Source: CAWCAW01 sp963714125
Lineage (GTDB): Bacteria; Actinomycetota; Acidimicrobiia; Acidimicrobiales; UBA8190
Direction: 5' to 3'
Length of the DNA stretch: 64,000 nt
Assembly (NCBI GenBank): GCA_963714125.1
Contig: OY970234.1
Span: forward strand, 3,410,001-3,474,000
In this document: positions 8,998 to 16,959 of the stretch, one piece after another
How positions within the stretch are numbered: position 1 is the first letter of the stretch
Layout: each line of letters starts with the position of its first letter
Translations under genes and position numbers: made by a program
Notes under the pieces: generated by a model
What the model saw: the letters and a program-made list of their open reading frames with translations, nothing else
Told to the model about the DNA's origin: nothing
Database searches by the model: none

Positions 8998-9195
8998 TTA
9001 GTTCCTTCGTTCCCGCATGGGCCGAACCGCAATGGGCCCATGAAGCGAACAGAAACGTTTTTCGTTGTAGATCGAGAGCTTGGTGGTGCAGCCCAGGTAG
9101 CCGCATATTCGTCCCATCGGAAACGTGGCGGGAGGTCGACCGCCTCGGATACACGTGGCGCTCAGGTCCGGTCCAACGACATCAATGGCACTCAT
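8998..9195 (-). CDS. small zinc-finger-like protein
   Basis: 65 aa. The core reads CGYLGCTTKLSIYNEKRFC followed by SLH, giving C-x4-C-x12-C-x2-H ligands. Small actinobacterial proteins with a C..GC.T.LS.YN....C..H pattern are common, often beside regulators. The start ATG 9195 overlaps the stop of the winged-helix gene by four bases (ATGA), so both are one transcription unit. A DNA- or protein-binding accessory role is inference. Confidence 0.65.
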   Translation of the reverse strand: MSAIDVVGPDLSATCIRGGRPPATFPMGRICGYLGCTTKLSIYNEKRFCSLHGPIAVRPMRERRN

Positions 9196-9548
9196 CCTTT
9201 GGCCTTGCGACGGACCAGTTGCTTGGCGGGGGGAGACGTCCTGACCGAGGGTGTCTTGATCGGTTGGCGCGTTTTGGGATCTACAAGTGCATCGAGCAAA
9301 TCTCCAATTGTCTGTTCACGACCGATGGTCCCCGGTACTGGAAGGTGCGTTTGGATCCGGTAGCGATTGCGACGTCCATCCTTGTCTTTGACCACATACC
9401 CGGCTGCCGTCAGGTCGTTGACAATGCCAAATGCGCTGCGCTCGGTGATGCCCAGTTCGGTAGCGATATCGCGCAGGCGAACCCCGGGATCATGGGCGAT
9501 GCAGACGAGGACTCGGGCGTGGTTGGTGAGAAAGCTCCACTCGGCCAT
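9192..9548 (-). CDS. winged-helix (MarR-like) transcriptional regulator
   Basis: 118 aa. Residues about 8-65 form a winged helix: VLVCIAHDPGVRLRDIATE, LGITERSAFGIVNDLTAAGY, then a basic wing KDKDGRRNRYRIQ. The C-terminal third is basic and unstructured-looking. It resembles the small MarR/ArsR-type regulators of actinobacteria. Two AT-rich inverted repeats lie directly upstream (9563-9598) and are likely autoregulatory operators. Target genes may include the divergent membrane-protein gene at 9683. Confidence 0.8.
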   Translation of the reverse strand: MAEWSFLTNHARVLVCIAHDPGVRLRDIATELGITERSAFGIVNDLTAAGYVVKDKDGRRNRYRIQTHLPVPGTIGREQTIGDLLDALVDPKTRQPIKTPSVRTSPPAKQLVRRKAKG

Positions 9549-9562
9549 GGTGAAACTCTAAC

Positions 9563-9598
9563 ATTTCTTGAAATACTTTGCTAGTTTTCTAAAACTAG
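9563..9598. promoter_or_regulatory. two inverted repeats, candidate operator of the winged-helix regulator
   Basis: CTAGTTTT-CT-AAAACTAG (9581-9598) is an 18-bp site with perfect 8-bp arms. ATTTC-TT-GAAAT (9563-9574) is a second, shorter one. Both sit in the 134-bp divergent gap between the regulator (start 9548) and the DUF6458-like gene (start 9683). The strong AT bias within G+C-rich DNA supports a regulatory role; the binding protein is inferred from adjacency. Confidence 0.6.
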
Positions 9599-9682
9599 AG
9601 TAGCGTGTCATATATCGGCATCGAGCACGAACTCGGCCGAACCCCGGCGAACGTCTGGGAAGCGAAATGTGAGGCACAGCAC

Positions 9683-9946
9683 GTGGGTAAGACAGGCATG
9701 TTCTTCAGCACTCTGGCCGTGGCGGTGGGAGCCGTCTTGTACTGGGCCGTGACTTCTCAGGGTCACGGGTTCCGGATTTCGACGGTGGGAGTCATCCTCA
9801 TGGTGGTCGGCGCAGTGGGGTTCGTTACCTCGTCGATCATCTTCGCCACGTCCCGTCGGACGACCGGGAGCCGCCCGCAAACGTACGACCGTGAAGCAAC
9901 CGACGCGCAAGGCGGTACGACGGTGGTCCATGAAGAGGTGCGCTAA
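9683..9946 (+). CDS. DUF6458-like small membrane protein
   Basis: 87 aa with two hydrophobic helices, about 6-24 and 33-54. The pattern VGAVLYWAV...GF.I.TVGVILMVVG matches the small actinobacterial DUF6458 membrane proteins. GTG 9683 is chosen because homologues begin just before the first helix and GAGG lies upstream; an ATG-started frame from 9605 would add an atypical N-terminus. The polar C-terminal tail is about 30 residues. Function unknown. Confidence 0.65.
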   Translation: MGKTGMFFSTLAVAVGAVLYWAVTSQGHGFRISTVGVILMVVGAVGFVTSSIIFATSRRTTGSRPQTYDREATDAQGGTTVVHEEVR

Positions 9947-9981
9947 CCACCCATGTCCAAACAATCCCAGAAGGCATTTCC

Positions 9982-10272
9982 GTGAAGTCGCCAGAGTCCC
10001 GCCGCATCTCATCCCTACTGCTCGAACGCAAAGTCTCGGGGGTGGCGATGTTGGCAGTGCTGTCTGTCGCCTTTCTCTGCGGCCTCGTCGGGTTCGCAAT
10101 TCACACCCTGTGGGTTGTGACCATTGTCGTCCTCGCGCTCGGACTTGGCTACGTCGTGGCCAATGTTCGTCAGGATCGCAGAGATCGTCTCCAAAGCGGT
10201 CCGGCGCTCAATGGCTCGACGAACGTTGGCGATCGCCCCGTAGTGACTGCTGCATCGCCTCGGGGTTCCTGA
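9982..10272 (+). CDS. small two-helix membrane protein, unknown function
   Basis: 96 aa from GTG 9982 with AGAAGG eight nt upstream. A basic N-terminus is followed by two closely spaced hydrophobic helices (about 20-39 and 43-62), a basic RQDRRDR stop-transfer stretch and a polar tail. It lies 35 nt after the preceding membrane-protein gene and is probably in the same transcript. Not recognised. Confidence 0.55.
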   Translation: MKSPESRRISSLLLERKVSGVAMLAVLSVAFLCGLVGFAIHTLWVVTIVVLALGLGYVVANVRQDRRDRLQSGPALNGSTNVGDRPVVTAASPRGS

Positions 10273-10428
10273 CGAAGCCGAGTTCCTCACCCCACATGAC
10301 AACGGTGCAGCCAAGGAGAGTGCTCGATCCCGTGTGCGGGGCGCGCTCGTCCTACCTGACCGAGTTTGAGACAAGACCCCGAGCATCGGGGCACGAAGCC
10401 CCAATGAGGGCAGACAAGGAAGCTGCAC

Positions 10429-11046
10429 GTGCGCCGTAAGACGTTCGACATGATCCTGAGCGGGGGCGGTGCCGTTCTGGTCGTCGTTCTCCTCGCCGCC
10501 GGTGGGTTGGGAATGTGGGGGTACAACTTCGCAAACTCCAATGTCCGCAATCAGCTGGCCGAGCAGCAGATCACCTTTCCGACGTCGTCGGCGTTCGCCC
10601 ATGCCAAGGTCGGCACCGAGATCGAGCCCGTGATGATCCCCTACCTGGAGAAATACGCGGGCCAACCGCTGGTCAGCGGCCAGCAAGCCGAGGCTTATGC
10701 CGACCATTTCATCGCCTACCACCTCCAGGAGATCGGCGGTGGTCTGAGCTACGCCCAACTGTCGGCCCAGGCAATGGCATTGCCCAAGGGTTCAGCCGCG
10801 TACGTCGCCGCCGAGGCCAAGGTCCAGACGGTGTTCCAGGGCACGACCCTTCGGGGGCTGCTTCTCGAGGCGTATGCGTTTTGGACTTTCGGTCAGATTG
10901 CCTTGTACGCATCGCTGGCGGCCTTCATCCTGGCCGGGGTAATGCTGGTGCTCACGTTGTTCGGGCTCCTTCACTTCCGCAGGGTTCCTGAGGACGCCCA
11001 GTTTCCCGTGGTGCACACCAAAACAGCGGTGCCCGTCCCGGCCTGA
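10429..11046 (+). CDS. conserved actinobacterial membrane protein with two TM helices
   Basis: 205 aa from GTG 10429, with GGAAG upstream. Helix 1 spans about residues 12-30 and helix 2 about 154-178; the ~120 residues between are polar and probably extracytoplasmic, with a YAGQPLVSGQQAEAYADHFI stretch. I know this layout as a recurrent actinobacterial hypothetical protein beginning MRRKT.D..LS. No enzymatic motif is seen. A strong hairpin follows the gene. Confidence 0.7.
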   Translation: MRRKTFDMILSGGGAVLVVVLLAAGGLGMWGYNFANSNVRNQLAEQQITFPTSSAFAHAKVGTEIEPVMIPYLEKYAGQPLVSGQQAEAYADHFIAYHLQEIGGGLSYAQLSAQAMALPKGSAAYVAAEAKVQTVFQGTTLRGLLLEAYAFWTFGQIALYASLAAFILAGVMLVLTLFGLLHFRRVPEDAQFPVVHTKTAVPVPA

Positions 11047-11068
11047 GGGCACAGTTGCGGATCGGATA

Positions 11069-11102
11069 CTCATTCGGCCTCAGACCAAGGGGGCCGAATG
11101 AG
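11069..11102 (+). terminator. hairpin after the 10429 gene, possible terminator
   Basis: CTCATTCGGCC (11069-11079) pairs perfectly with GGCCGAATGAG (11092-11102), giving an 11-bp stem and 12-nt loop, 22 nt after the stop codon. No T-tract follows, so it is terminator-like or a transcript-stabilising hairpin. Confidence 0.5.
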
Positions 11103-11129
11103 CCAGGTCTTGATGCAAAGGAGCGAAAT

Positions 11130-11354
11130 ATGGCAGTACCTGAAGCTCGAGAGCTGGGAGCCCTGCTCGACGAACATCATCTCCCGGAGACCAACGGACG
11201 GATGTTGGTCTGTCGGCGATGCGGAGCCGTCACCGACGGACCAGAAGGAAAACACGAGCCACGGGTAGGACAAATGTCTCGAATCAGGGGATGGCTTGAC
11301 GCTCAGAGAGCGATCAGCTGGCGTGCTGGGGCAAGCGATCGAATCACCAAGTAG
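11130..11354 (+). CDS. small hypothetical protein with CxxC motif
   Basis: 74 aa. ATG 11130 is preceded by a strong AAAGGAG ribosome binding site, which decides the start over the frame opening at 11055. A single CRRCG motif sits in the middle (about 27-31), and the C-terminus is basic. It lies after a hairpin and converges on the ABC permease gene. Not recognised. Confidence 0.55.
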   Translation: MAVPEARELGALLDEHHLPETNGRMLVCRRCGAVTDGPEGKHEPRVGQMSRIRGWLDAQRAISWRAGASDRITK

Positions 11355-11383
11355 GTGCCGAGGCGCGAACGGCGAGCTGTCGG

Positions 11384-12184
11384 TCAGGTGACGTCGGCGC
11401 GCAACGTGGTGAGGACGCCGGCGATGGACAGCACCGCCGCATAGACGACGAGAGCTAAGGCGCCCTCCCACCAGGTGAGCAAGTGGTTGAGACCGCTGCC
11501 TCCCCCGAACACACCGGAGTGTCGGGCACCCGGTGAGATCGTCTGCAGGGCCTGCGCGGCCTGACCCGGAAGCCATCTCCCCTCAGACGGGAAGATCCCC
11601 ACGATGATGGGCTCCACAATGGCGGTCACCCCCAACCCCACCACCAACGCCACCACCTGGTTCTTGAGCAGGGCCCCGAGCCCCAGGCCGTAAAGGGCAA
11701 AGGCCACGCAGGCCGCCAGCACACCACCGACGATGCCCTTGTACTCATTGAGCATGAGAGAGACGTGTCCGTAGCCTCCGGCCACCAACCCGAAACCAAG
11801 GAGGAGGGACAAGGCGGCACCGGCCATTCCCACCACCAAGCCGGCCCCGGCCGAGACGATGAGTTTGGATCCGACCACCTCGCCGCGCCGAGGCTCAGCC
11901 AGATAGGTGGGGGTAATCGTCTTGTGGCGGTACTCCCCCGTCACCATGATGATGCCGAGGATCAGCGCCAGGTCGGTGGAGACACTCATGGCCGAAAAGG
12001 CCGTATCGAACCACGCCGCGGTGCCCTTGGCGGGGAACAAGTTGGCCACTTCGGCCCGCCGGTGCGGAGCAAACGCCACCAAAGCACCGAAGCCGGCCGA
12101 GAGCACACCCGCAATGATCAAGATGGCCCACGTCGACCAGACGGTCCGCAACTTGTAGATCTCCGCTCGCACCAGTCGTGTCAT
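11384..12184 (-). CDS. ABC-2 type transporter permease
   Basis: 266-aa membrane protein with about six hydrophobic helices. The N-terminus MTRLVRAEIYKLRTVWSTW is typical of ABC-2 permeases (EIxKLRS/T). ATG 12184 overlaps the ATPase stop by four bases (ATGA). It forms an exporter with the next gene; the substrate is not evident. Confidence 0.85.
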   Translation of the reverse strand: MTRLVRAEIYKLRTVWSTWAILIIAGVLSAGFGALVAFAPHRRAEVANLFPAKGTAAWFDTAFSAMSVSTDLALILGIIMVTGEYRHKTITPTYLAEPRRGEVVGSKLIVSAGAGLVVGMAGAALSLLLGFGLVAGGYGHVSLMLNEYKGIVGGVLAACVAFALYGLGLGALLKNQVVALVVGLGVTAIVEPIIVGIFPSEGRWLPGQAAQALQTISPGARHSGVFGGGSGLNHLLTWWEGALALVVYAAVLSIAGVLTTLRADVT

Positions 12185-13191
12185 GACAGCGAGCCTTGAT
12201 TCGGTGGAGTCAAAGGCGGAGGTAGGGAAGACAGCGGCGGCGGTGCAGCGGAGGGGGGTGGCGGCGCGCTGGAGAGCGGAACCTGCATGGGTTCGCGCCC
12301 CAACCCCGAACCTTCGGTCATCTCGAAGAAGAGCTGCTCGAGGGACTCCGACGATGAGGTCATCTCATAGACGACGATGCCGTTGGTCGCCATCACGGGT
12401 CCGACGATTTCGGGCGTGGTGTTATCGGCCACGACAGTGTCCGGGCCTTCGCCGTGGGCAGTGACGCCCGCCGACTGCAGCGCCCCCAGCAAGCGTCCTT
12501 GGTCGTCGGTGCGCACCCGCACCGACTTTTTGGCCCCTTGCAGCAACTCGCGCAACGGACCGCGGGCGGCGAGACGACCGCCGGCCAGGATGATCACTTC
12601 GTCGACGGTCTGCGCCGCTTCGGCCAAAAGGTGCGACGACATCAACACCACCCGGCCCTGCGACGCATACCAGCGCAGGAAGCCGCGCATCCACGCGATG
12701 CCCTGCGGGTCGAGCCCGTTGGAGGGCTCGTCGAGGATGAGGATCTCCGGATCGCCGAGCAGCGCCCGGGCCAGCTCGAGGCGCTGGCGCATGCCCATCG
12801 AGAAGCCACCCACTTTGCGGGTGGCGTCGGCCTGCAGACCCACTTGGGACAGCACCTCATCGACGCGTGCCAGGTCGATTCCCGCCGCTGTGGCCACGAC
12901 GCGCAGATGCGAGCGGGCGCTACGGGCGGGGTGAAAACCCGACGCTTCGAGCACCGCTCCCACCGTCACCGATGGGCGCGCCAACTGGCGATAAGCGACT
13001 CCGTTGACGAGCGCCTGGCCGGAGCTGGGCGCCACCAGGCCCACCATCATGCGCAAGGTTGTGGTCTTGCCCGCTCCGTTTGGACCGAGGAAGCCCGTGA
13101 CCTTGCCCGGCTCGACGCTGAAGCTCAGGTTGTCGACAGCCGTGACGCTGCCGAACTTCTTGCTGAGCCCGCGGGCTTCGATACCGACCAC
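12181..13191 (-). CDS. ABC-2 type transporter ATP-binding protein
   Basis: 336 aa from GTG 13191. Walker A GPNGAGKTT (about 36-44), signature FSMGMRQRLELA (about 131-142) and Walker B ILILDEPSNGLDP mark a DrrA/CcmA-like ATPase. After the ATPase core (about residue 220) there is a regulatory extension and then a Pro/Ser-rich tail of about 35 residues, which is unusual and probably disordered. It is paired with the permease through an ATGA overlap. Confidence 0.9.
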   Translation of the reverse strand: MVGIEARGLSKKFGSVTAVDNLSFSVEPGKVTGFLGPNGAGKTTTLRMMVGLVAPSSGQALVNGVAYRQLARPSVTVGAVLEASGFHPARSARSHLRVVATAAGIDLARVDEVLSQVGLQADATRKVGGFSMGMRQRLELARALLGDPEILILDEPSNGLDPQGIAWMRGFLRWYASQGRVVLMSSHLLAEAAQTVDEVIILAGGRLAARGPLRELLQGAKKSVRVRTDDQGRLLGALQSAGVTAHGEGPDTVVADNTTPEIVGPVMATNGIVVYEMTSSSESLEQLFFEMTEGSGLGREPMQVPLSSAPPPPSAAPPPLSSLPPPLTPPNQGSLS

Positions 13192-13243
13192 TTCTGGTCG
13201 AGGCTACTGCCGCCTCTTCGCGTGGCGGTGGCAGGGAGTCAGG

Positions 13244-14323
13244 TCAGAACGTGAGGATCTGACGGATGACCTCGCCCTTCTTCATGGCGTCAAAGGCGTC
13301 CTGGGCCTTGGAGATGTCCATGCGTGACGAGATCATGCCGTCGAGGTCAAGCCGCCCCGCCTTCCACAGGTCGATGAGCCGGGCGAACTCGAAGTGCACA
13401 TTGGCCGATCCGTAGTAGGAGCCCAACAACTTCTTCTCCATGAAGAACAGCTCGAAGCAGTTGAACTCGACCATGGCGTCGGCCCGGCCGGCACCGACGA
13501 TGACGGCGGTGCCGCCGCGGCGCACGGCGTCGTAGGCGGCCCGCACCGTGGAGGGAAGACCGATGCACTCGAAGGCGTAGTCGAAGCCCTCGCCCTCGTT
13601 GATCTCCATGTTGGCCGCGTCGACCTCGTCGGGCTTCACGCCGCGCGTGGCGCCGAAACGCAGGGCGGTCTTCAACTTGGAATCCACCGTGTCGACCGCC
13701 ACGATCTGGGCTGCCCCCGCGATGCGGGCCCCCTGAATGGCGGCGATGCCCACCCCGCCGGCGCCGTAGACGACGACGCTCGATCCGGGCACCACCTTGG
13801 CGGTGTTGAGCGCGGCACCCACACCGGTGGTCACTCCACAACCGATGAGCGCACCGATCTCGAAGGGAACGTCGTCAGGCATCTTCACAACGCCTTGTTC
13901 GGGAACGACCATCTCCTCGGCGAAGGTGCCGGTCCCGGCAAAGCCGAAGACGGGCGAGCCCCCTTGGCTGAAGTTGGCGGCGCCGGCGATGTTGTAGAAG
14001 ATCTGCACGCACAGGTTGGACTCGCCGCGTCGACAAGCCCGGCAGTTCCCGCACGGGGGGTTCCAGGCCACGATGATGTGATCCCCGACGGACACGCTGG
14101 TCACACCCGGCCCGACCTGGACGATCTCGCCGGCACCTTCGTGGCCCAGCACCGCGGGGGCGGGCATCGGCAGCGTGCCGTTCATGGCCGACAGGTCCGA
14201 GTGACACACACCGGCGGCCCGGATCTTGACCTTGACCTCGCCAGGGCCTGGATCCCTTACCTCGATGTCGTCATGAAACTCGATGACTTCCTCGCCGGTC
14301 CCGTGGAACACCGCAGCACGCAT
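13244..14323 (-). CDS. zinc-dependent medium-chain alcohol dehydrogenase (class III / NDMA-dependent-like)
   Basis: 359 aa. Catalytic-zinc residues are visible in AAGVCHSDL (Cys near 39) and GHEGAGEI (His-Glu near 61-62). The structural-zinc loop is CGNCRACRRGESNLC. The nucleotide-binding motif is VYGAGGVGIAA. The family oxidises alcohols with NAD or a tightly bound nicotinamide. It lies downstream of a KstR-like TetR gene on the same strand, suggesting a role in steroid or lipid catabolism; the substrate is not determined. Confidence 0.88.
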   Translation of the reverse strand: MRAAVFHGTGEEVIEFHDDIEVRDPGPGEVKVKIRAAGVCHSDLSAMNGTLPMPAPAVLGHEGAGEIVQVGPGVTSVSVGDHIIVAWNPPCGNCRACRRGESNLCVQIFYNIAGAANFSQGGSPVFGFAGTGTFAEEMVVPEQGVVKMPDDVPFEIGALIGCGVTTGVGAALNTAKVVPGSSVVVYGAGGVGIAAIQGARIAGAAQIVAVDTVDSKLKTALRFGATRGVKPDEVDAANMEINEGEGFDYAFECIGLPSTVRAAYDAVRRGGTAVIVGAGRADAMVEFNCFELFFMEKKLLGSYYGSANVHFEFARLIDLWKAGRLDLDGMISSRMDISKAQDAFDAMKKGEVIRQILTF

Positions 14324-14401
14324 AGCAAGCTCCCCTCAGCTCTCAGGCCCTATCGCAGCGCATTCGACCATGCGCGGGTTGTGGCCGCAACATCGGGCCC
14401 T

Positions 14402-15106
14402 TCAGGCCTGTTGCGCCGATGCCGCCCGAGCCGTGGGCACGGGCCGAGTGGACGCCTTGGCCCGAGGTGGCGCCGACAATTCTTCACTCTTGGCCTCGCT
14501 CATCGGCGCGGCCGTGACATAGACGGTGGGGAGCAGCAGCTTCACGGCCACAGCAAGCTCGTCGTGGACGCGGGTGATGTCGCTCCAGCCCTGGACCCAG
14601 CCGACGAGCGACGAGTACCAGACGTGACCGATCATGCGGGTCCGCTCGACGTGGTCGGGAGGCTGGGGCTCGCCCATGGACCGGATGATGATGCCGTCCA
14701 TGAGGCCGGCCATCTGCTGCTGGCACTCCACGGCGGCGGGGTCCGGAGATGCCAACGATGTGAATACCGCCGCCACCAGCAGGGGCTGGCGCCCCATGGC
14801 CCGAAGCGCCCGGTCGAGCACGTCGAGGACCCGCTCGGACGGTGTCGACCCCCGCGGCGGCGACTGCGAGAGGCGGGCGTCGAGCTGCTCCACCCAGTGG
14901 ACCAAAGCGGCCGCCAGGAGGTGGTCTTTGGAGGTGAAGTACCGGTACACCGTTCCCATGGCCACGTGCGCTCGGGCGGCCACATCGCGCATCTGCACGG
15001 CTTCGTAGCCACCTTCGAGTCCGAGCTCCATGGCGGCGTCGACAACCCGTTGACGTCGTGCTTCTTGAGCACGGGTCAGAGCCCGGGGCGACGCCGGCTG
15101 TTGCAC
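14402..15106 (-). CDS. TetR family regulator, KstR-like
   Basis: 234 aa from GTG 15106. The DNA-binding part, GGYEAVQMRDVAARAHVAMG followed by TVYRYFTSKDHLLAAAL (about 32-68), closely resembles the N-terminus of mycobacterial KstR, the repressor of cholesterol-catabolism genes. KstR recognises TNNAACNNGTTNNA; a GGAAC-AC-GTTCC palindrome lies 34 nt upstream of this gene. The last ~30 residues are Ala/Ser/Pro-rich. It is divergent from another TetR gene. KstR identity is inferred from the recognition region and steroid context. Confidence 0.8.
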   Translation of the reverse strand: MQQPASPRALTRAQEARRQRVVDAAMELGLEGGYEAVQMRDVAARAHVAMGTVYRYFTSKDHLLAAALVHWVEQLDARLSQSPPRGSTPSERVLDVLDRALRAMGRQPLLVAAVFTSLASPDPAAVECQQQMAGLMDGIIIRSMGEPQPPDHVERTRMIGHVWYSSLVGWVQGWSDITRVHDELAVAVKLLLPTVYVTAAPMSEAKSEELSAPPRAKASTRPVPTARAASAQQA

Positions 15107-15139
15107 GCCGCCAACCCTAGCTTTGGGTCCACCAGAAAA

Positions 15140-15151
15140 GGAACACGTTCC
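15140..15151. promoter_or_regulatory. GGAACACGTTCC palindrome, candidate KstR-type operator
   Basis: GGAAC-AC-GTTCC has perfect 5-bp arms and contains AACNNGTT, the core of the published KstR motif. It is 34 nt upstream of the KstR-like start, fitting autoregulation. The outer bases do not match the full consensus. Confidence 0.5.
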
Positions 15152-15238
15152 CGTCCGCTTGGCGCGCCCCGCAGGGGCTGGCCCGTGGCGGCAAGAGACC
15201 TGCGTGGGACCGGCGTGGGACCGGCGTGGCGAGGAAAT

Positions 15239-15253
15239 CTGACGCAGCGTCAG
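15239..15253. promoter_or_regulatory. CTGAC-N5-GTCAG operator, copy 1 (TetR 15280 promoter)
   Basis: CTGACGCAGCGTCAG is a perfect 7-bp inverted repeat around one base. It ends 26 nt before the ATG of the TetR gene at 15280. Four more copies of CTGAC-N5-GTCAG lie at the same distance from other starts in this window, so this is probably the autoregulatory site. Confidence 0.75.
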
Positions 15254-15279
15254 CCTTTGCGAAGTAGCCTTGGCCTGCC

Positions 15280-15972
15280 ATGCCCCGAGAAACCGGCACC
15301 CTGGCCGCCACCGACGGGCGAGTCCCCGGGCGCCGCGGCCAAGCCACCAGGCGGCGGCTCCTCGAATGCACTGCTGAGCTGCTCGACAGCACGGGCTGGC
15401 GGTCCATAAAGGTGATCGACATCGCCCGCCAGGCGGGGACCTCGCCGGCCACCTTCTACCAATACTTCGAGAACGTCGAGCAGACCATTCTCGTCCTGGC
15501 CGAGGAACTCATGGACGGGGCCGCTACCTTGGCCGACCTGGTGGATGGGGACTGGTCGCCCGACGCCAGTTGGCAGACGGCGTGCCGGGTCGTCGAAGGC
15601 TTCATCAACTACTGGGAAGCGAACCGGGCCGTGTTCCGGGTGGTCGAGCTGGCCACCGAAGAGGGCGACCTTCGTTTCCGAGGGCTGCGGGTGCGCGCCT
15701 TGAACGCAGTGACGGTGACCTTGGCCCGCGTCATGGCGTCTGAGGAACTGGGCCCGAGTCCGGCCGGATCCGACACCATGGCCGTGGCCGCCACGATGGT
15801 GTCGATGCTCGCCCACGTGGCCGCCCACCGCTACGGGTTCGAGTTCTGGGGAATCCGTACCACGTCCATGGTCGACAGCCAGGCACGGGTTTTGCATTGG
15901 GCCGTGACAGGCCGGGGCGCTCCCGATGAAACTGCCCATGTCGCCATGGTCGACGGGCGTTCCTCCAGGTAG
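15280..15972 (+). CDS. TetR family transcriptional regulator (likely controls the CTGAC-N5-GTCAG regulon)
   Basis: 230 aa. The helix-turn-helix is at about 25-72: TRRRLLECTAELLDSTGWRS, then IKVIDIARQAGTSPATFYQY and FENVEQTI. The C-terminal half is the all-helical ligand domain. TetR proteins with an ATFYQYF recognition helix occur widely in actinobacterial lipid metabolism. A perfect copy of the operator lies 26 nt before its ATG. Because autoregulation is usual for TetR, it is the best candidate for the five-site regulon, which covers aldehyde dehydrogenase, acyl-CoA dehydrogenases, thiolase and echA20-ipdABC-like genes. A CoA thioester intermediate as inducer would fit KstR2-like logic. Confidence 0.85.
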   Translation: MPRETGTLAATDGRVPGRRGQATRRRLLECTAELLDSTGWRSIKVIDIARQAGTSPATFYQYFENVEQTILVLAEELMDGAATLADLVDGDWSPDASWQTACRVVEGFINYWEANRAVFRVVELATEEGDLRFRGLRVRALNAVTVTLARVMASEELGPSPAGSDTMAVAATMVSMLAHVAAHRYGFEFWGIRTTSMVDSQARVLHWAVTGRGAPDETAHVAMVDGRSSR

Positions 15973-16043
15973 AATTCACAGCGGAGGACGGCAGGACCGG
16001 GAGTCTTGGGGACGTGAGGTAAGCAGCGCCTCTCCCCCTGCCG

Positions 16044-16934
16044 ATGGCAAGCACCATGTCCACGGGGGAACCGAAGACCATCCACGTCGTCACGGCCGAA
16101 GGCCAAGCCGTCGACGCGGCCACGCTCGATAGTGGCGTCCCCGGCCTGTCGCTGGTGGGACCACCCGTCAGCGAAGGGTGGCGCCTCATTCACGTCGCCA
16201 GCGGCCGCATCGTGTCGCGCTCTGCTCAGCACCCTGACCCCGACGTCTTGCGCAAGCTGGCCCACCGCCTAGCCGCCTTTGCCGACTGGACCGAGCGCGA
16301 TGTCCGCGTGCCCGGGCCCGTACTGCGTCGCGAGATCGAGGCCGCGGCCGTGCAGCTCGGATTGGGCCCAGAGCCCCCTGCGGCGCCATCGCACCCCGGG
16401 GCCGGATCCAAGAGCGACGCCGCCGGTCCCGCTGAATCCGCCGACTCCGCTGAGACAACAACAGCCGAAGCCTCGGCGTGGGCACCTCCTTCGGAGTTTC
16501 CGGCCGTTCCCGCCACACCGGCGGCGACGGCTGGCAGCGACGATGGAAGACCACACGCCGTATCCGTCGGAGCCCGTCCGACAGACGAAGCCGCCGAGTT
16601 ACGTCACCGATTGAGCGTGGCCGAGCGCGAACGGGCGTTGCTCCGGCGCATCTTGCGACGCGTCCACACCGCCGTAGCGCCGGGCACCTTCGCCGATGCC
16701 ATCCGCGATCTCGACGCCGAGGAGAGAGCGCTGCTCGGCTCGCTGATCACCGATGGCGCCTCGGACGCAACCGGCGTCGTCAGGGCGTTACCCCGCACGG
16801 ACGGCAACCAGCCGACGACGGCAGTAGCGGCGACGACGTCGACCATGGCTACAGAGACACCCAACGAGGAGTCCGAGCCCGAGGCAGGCGCGGTATCGAT
16901 CTCGAATTCCGACTCGCCCGCGGCCGCGGGCTGA
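16044..16934 (+). CDS. hypothetical acidic, low-complexity protein
   Basis: 296 aa with coding-like third-position G+C bias. Residues 10-110 look folded (GLSLVGPPVSEGWRLIHVAS, ADWTERDVRVPGPVL). Residues 115-175 are Ala/Ser/Pro/Glu-rich, then a helical segment AAELRHRLSVAERERALLRR of coiled-coil character appears near 185-205, and the tail is disordered. No known domain recognised. Start uncertain: ATG 16044 or an internal ATG 12 nt later. Confidence 0.55.
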   Translation: MASTMSTGEPKTIHVVTAEGQAVDAATLDSGVPGLSLVGPPVSEGWRLIHVASGRIVSRSAQHPDPDVLRKLAHRLAAFADWTERDVRVPGPVLRREIEAAAVQLGLGPEPPAAPSHPGAGSKSDAAGPAESADSAETTTAEASAWAPPSEFPAVPATPAATAGSDDGRPHAVSVGARPTDEAAELRHRLSVAERERALLRRILRRVHTAVAPGTFADAIRDLDAEERALLGSLITDGASDATGVVRALPRTDGNQPTTAVAATTSTMATETPNEESEPEAGAVSISNSDSPAAAG

Positions 16935-16959
16935 GCCGGCGCCGACGAGGCGCCTGGCG

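Noticed and set aside
13230..13275. GTCAGGTCAG and CTGACGGATGACC near the alcohol dehydrogenase 3' end as further regulon operators
   Set aside because: Not inverted repeats of CTGAC-N5-GTCAG and located inside or at the end of genes, not before a start.
13394..15409. 671-codon open frame on the plus strand across the alcohol dehydrogenase and TetR genes
   Set aside because: Antisense to two well-supported genes, with His/Gly/Arg-rich low-complexity translation and no domain; a high-G+C shadow frame.
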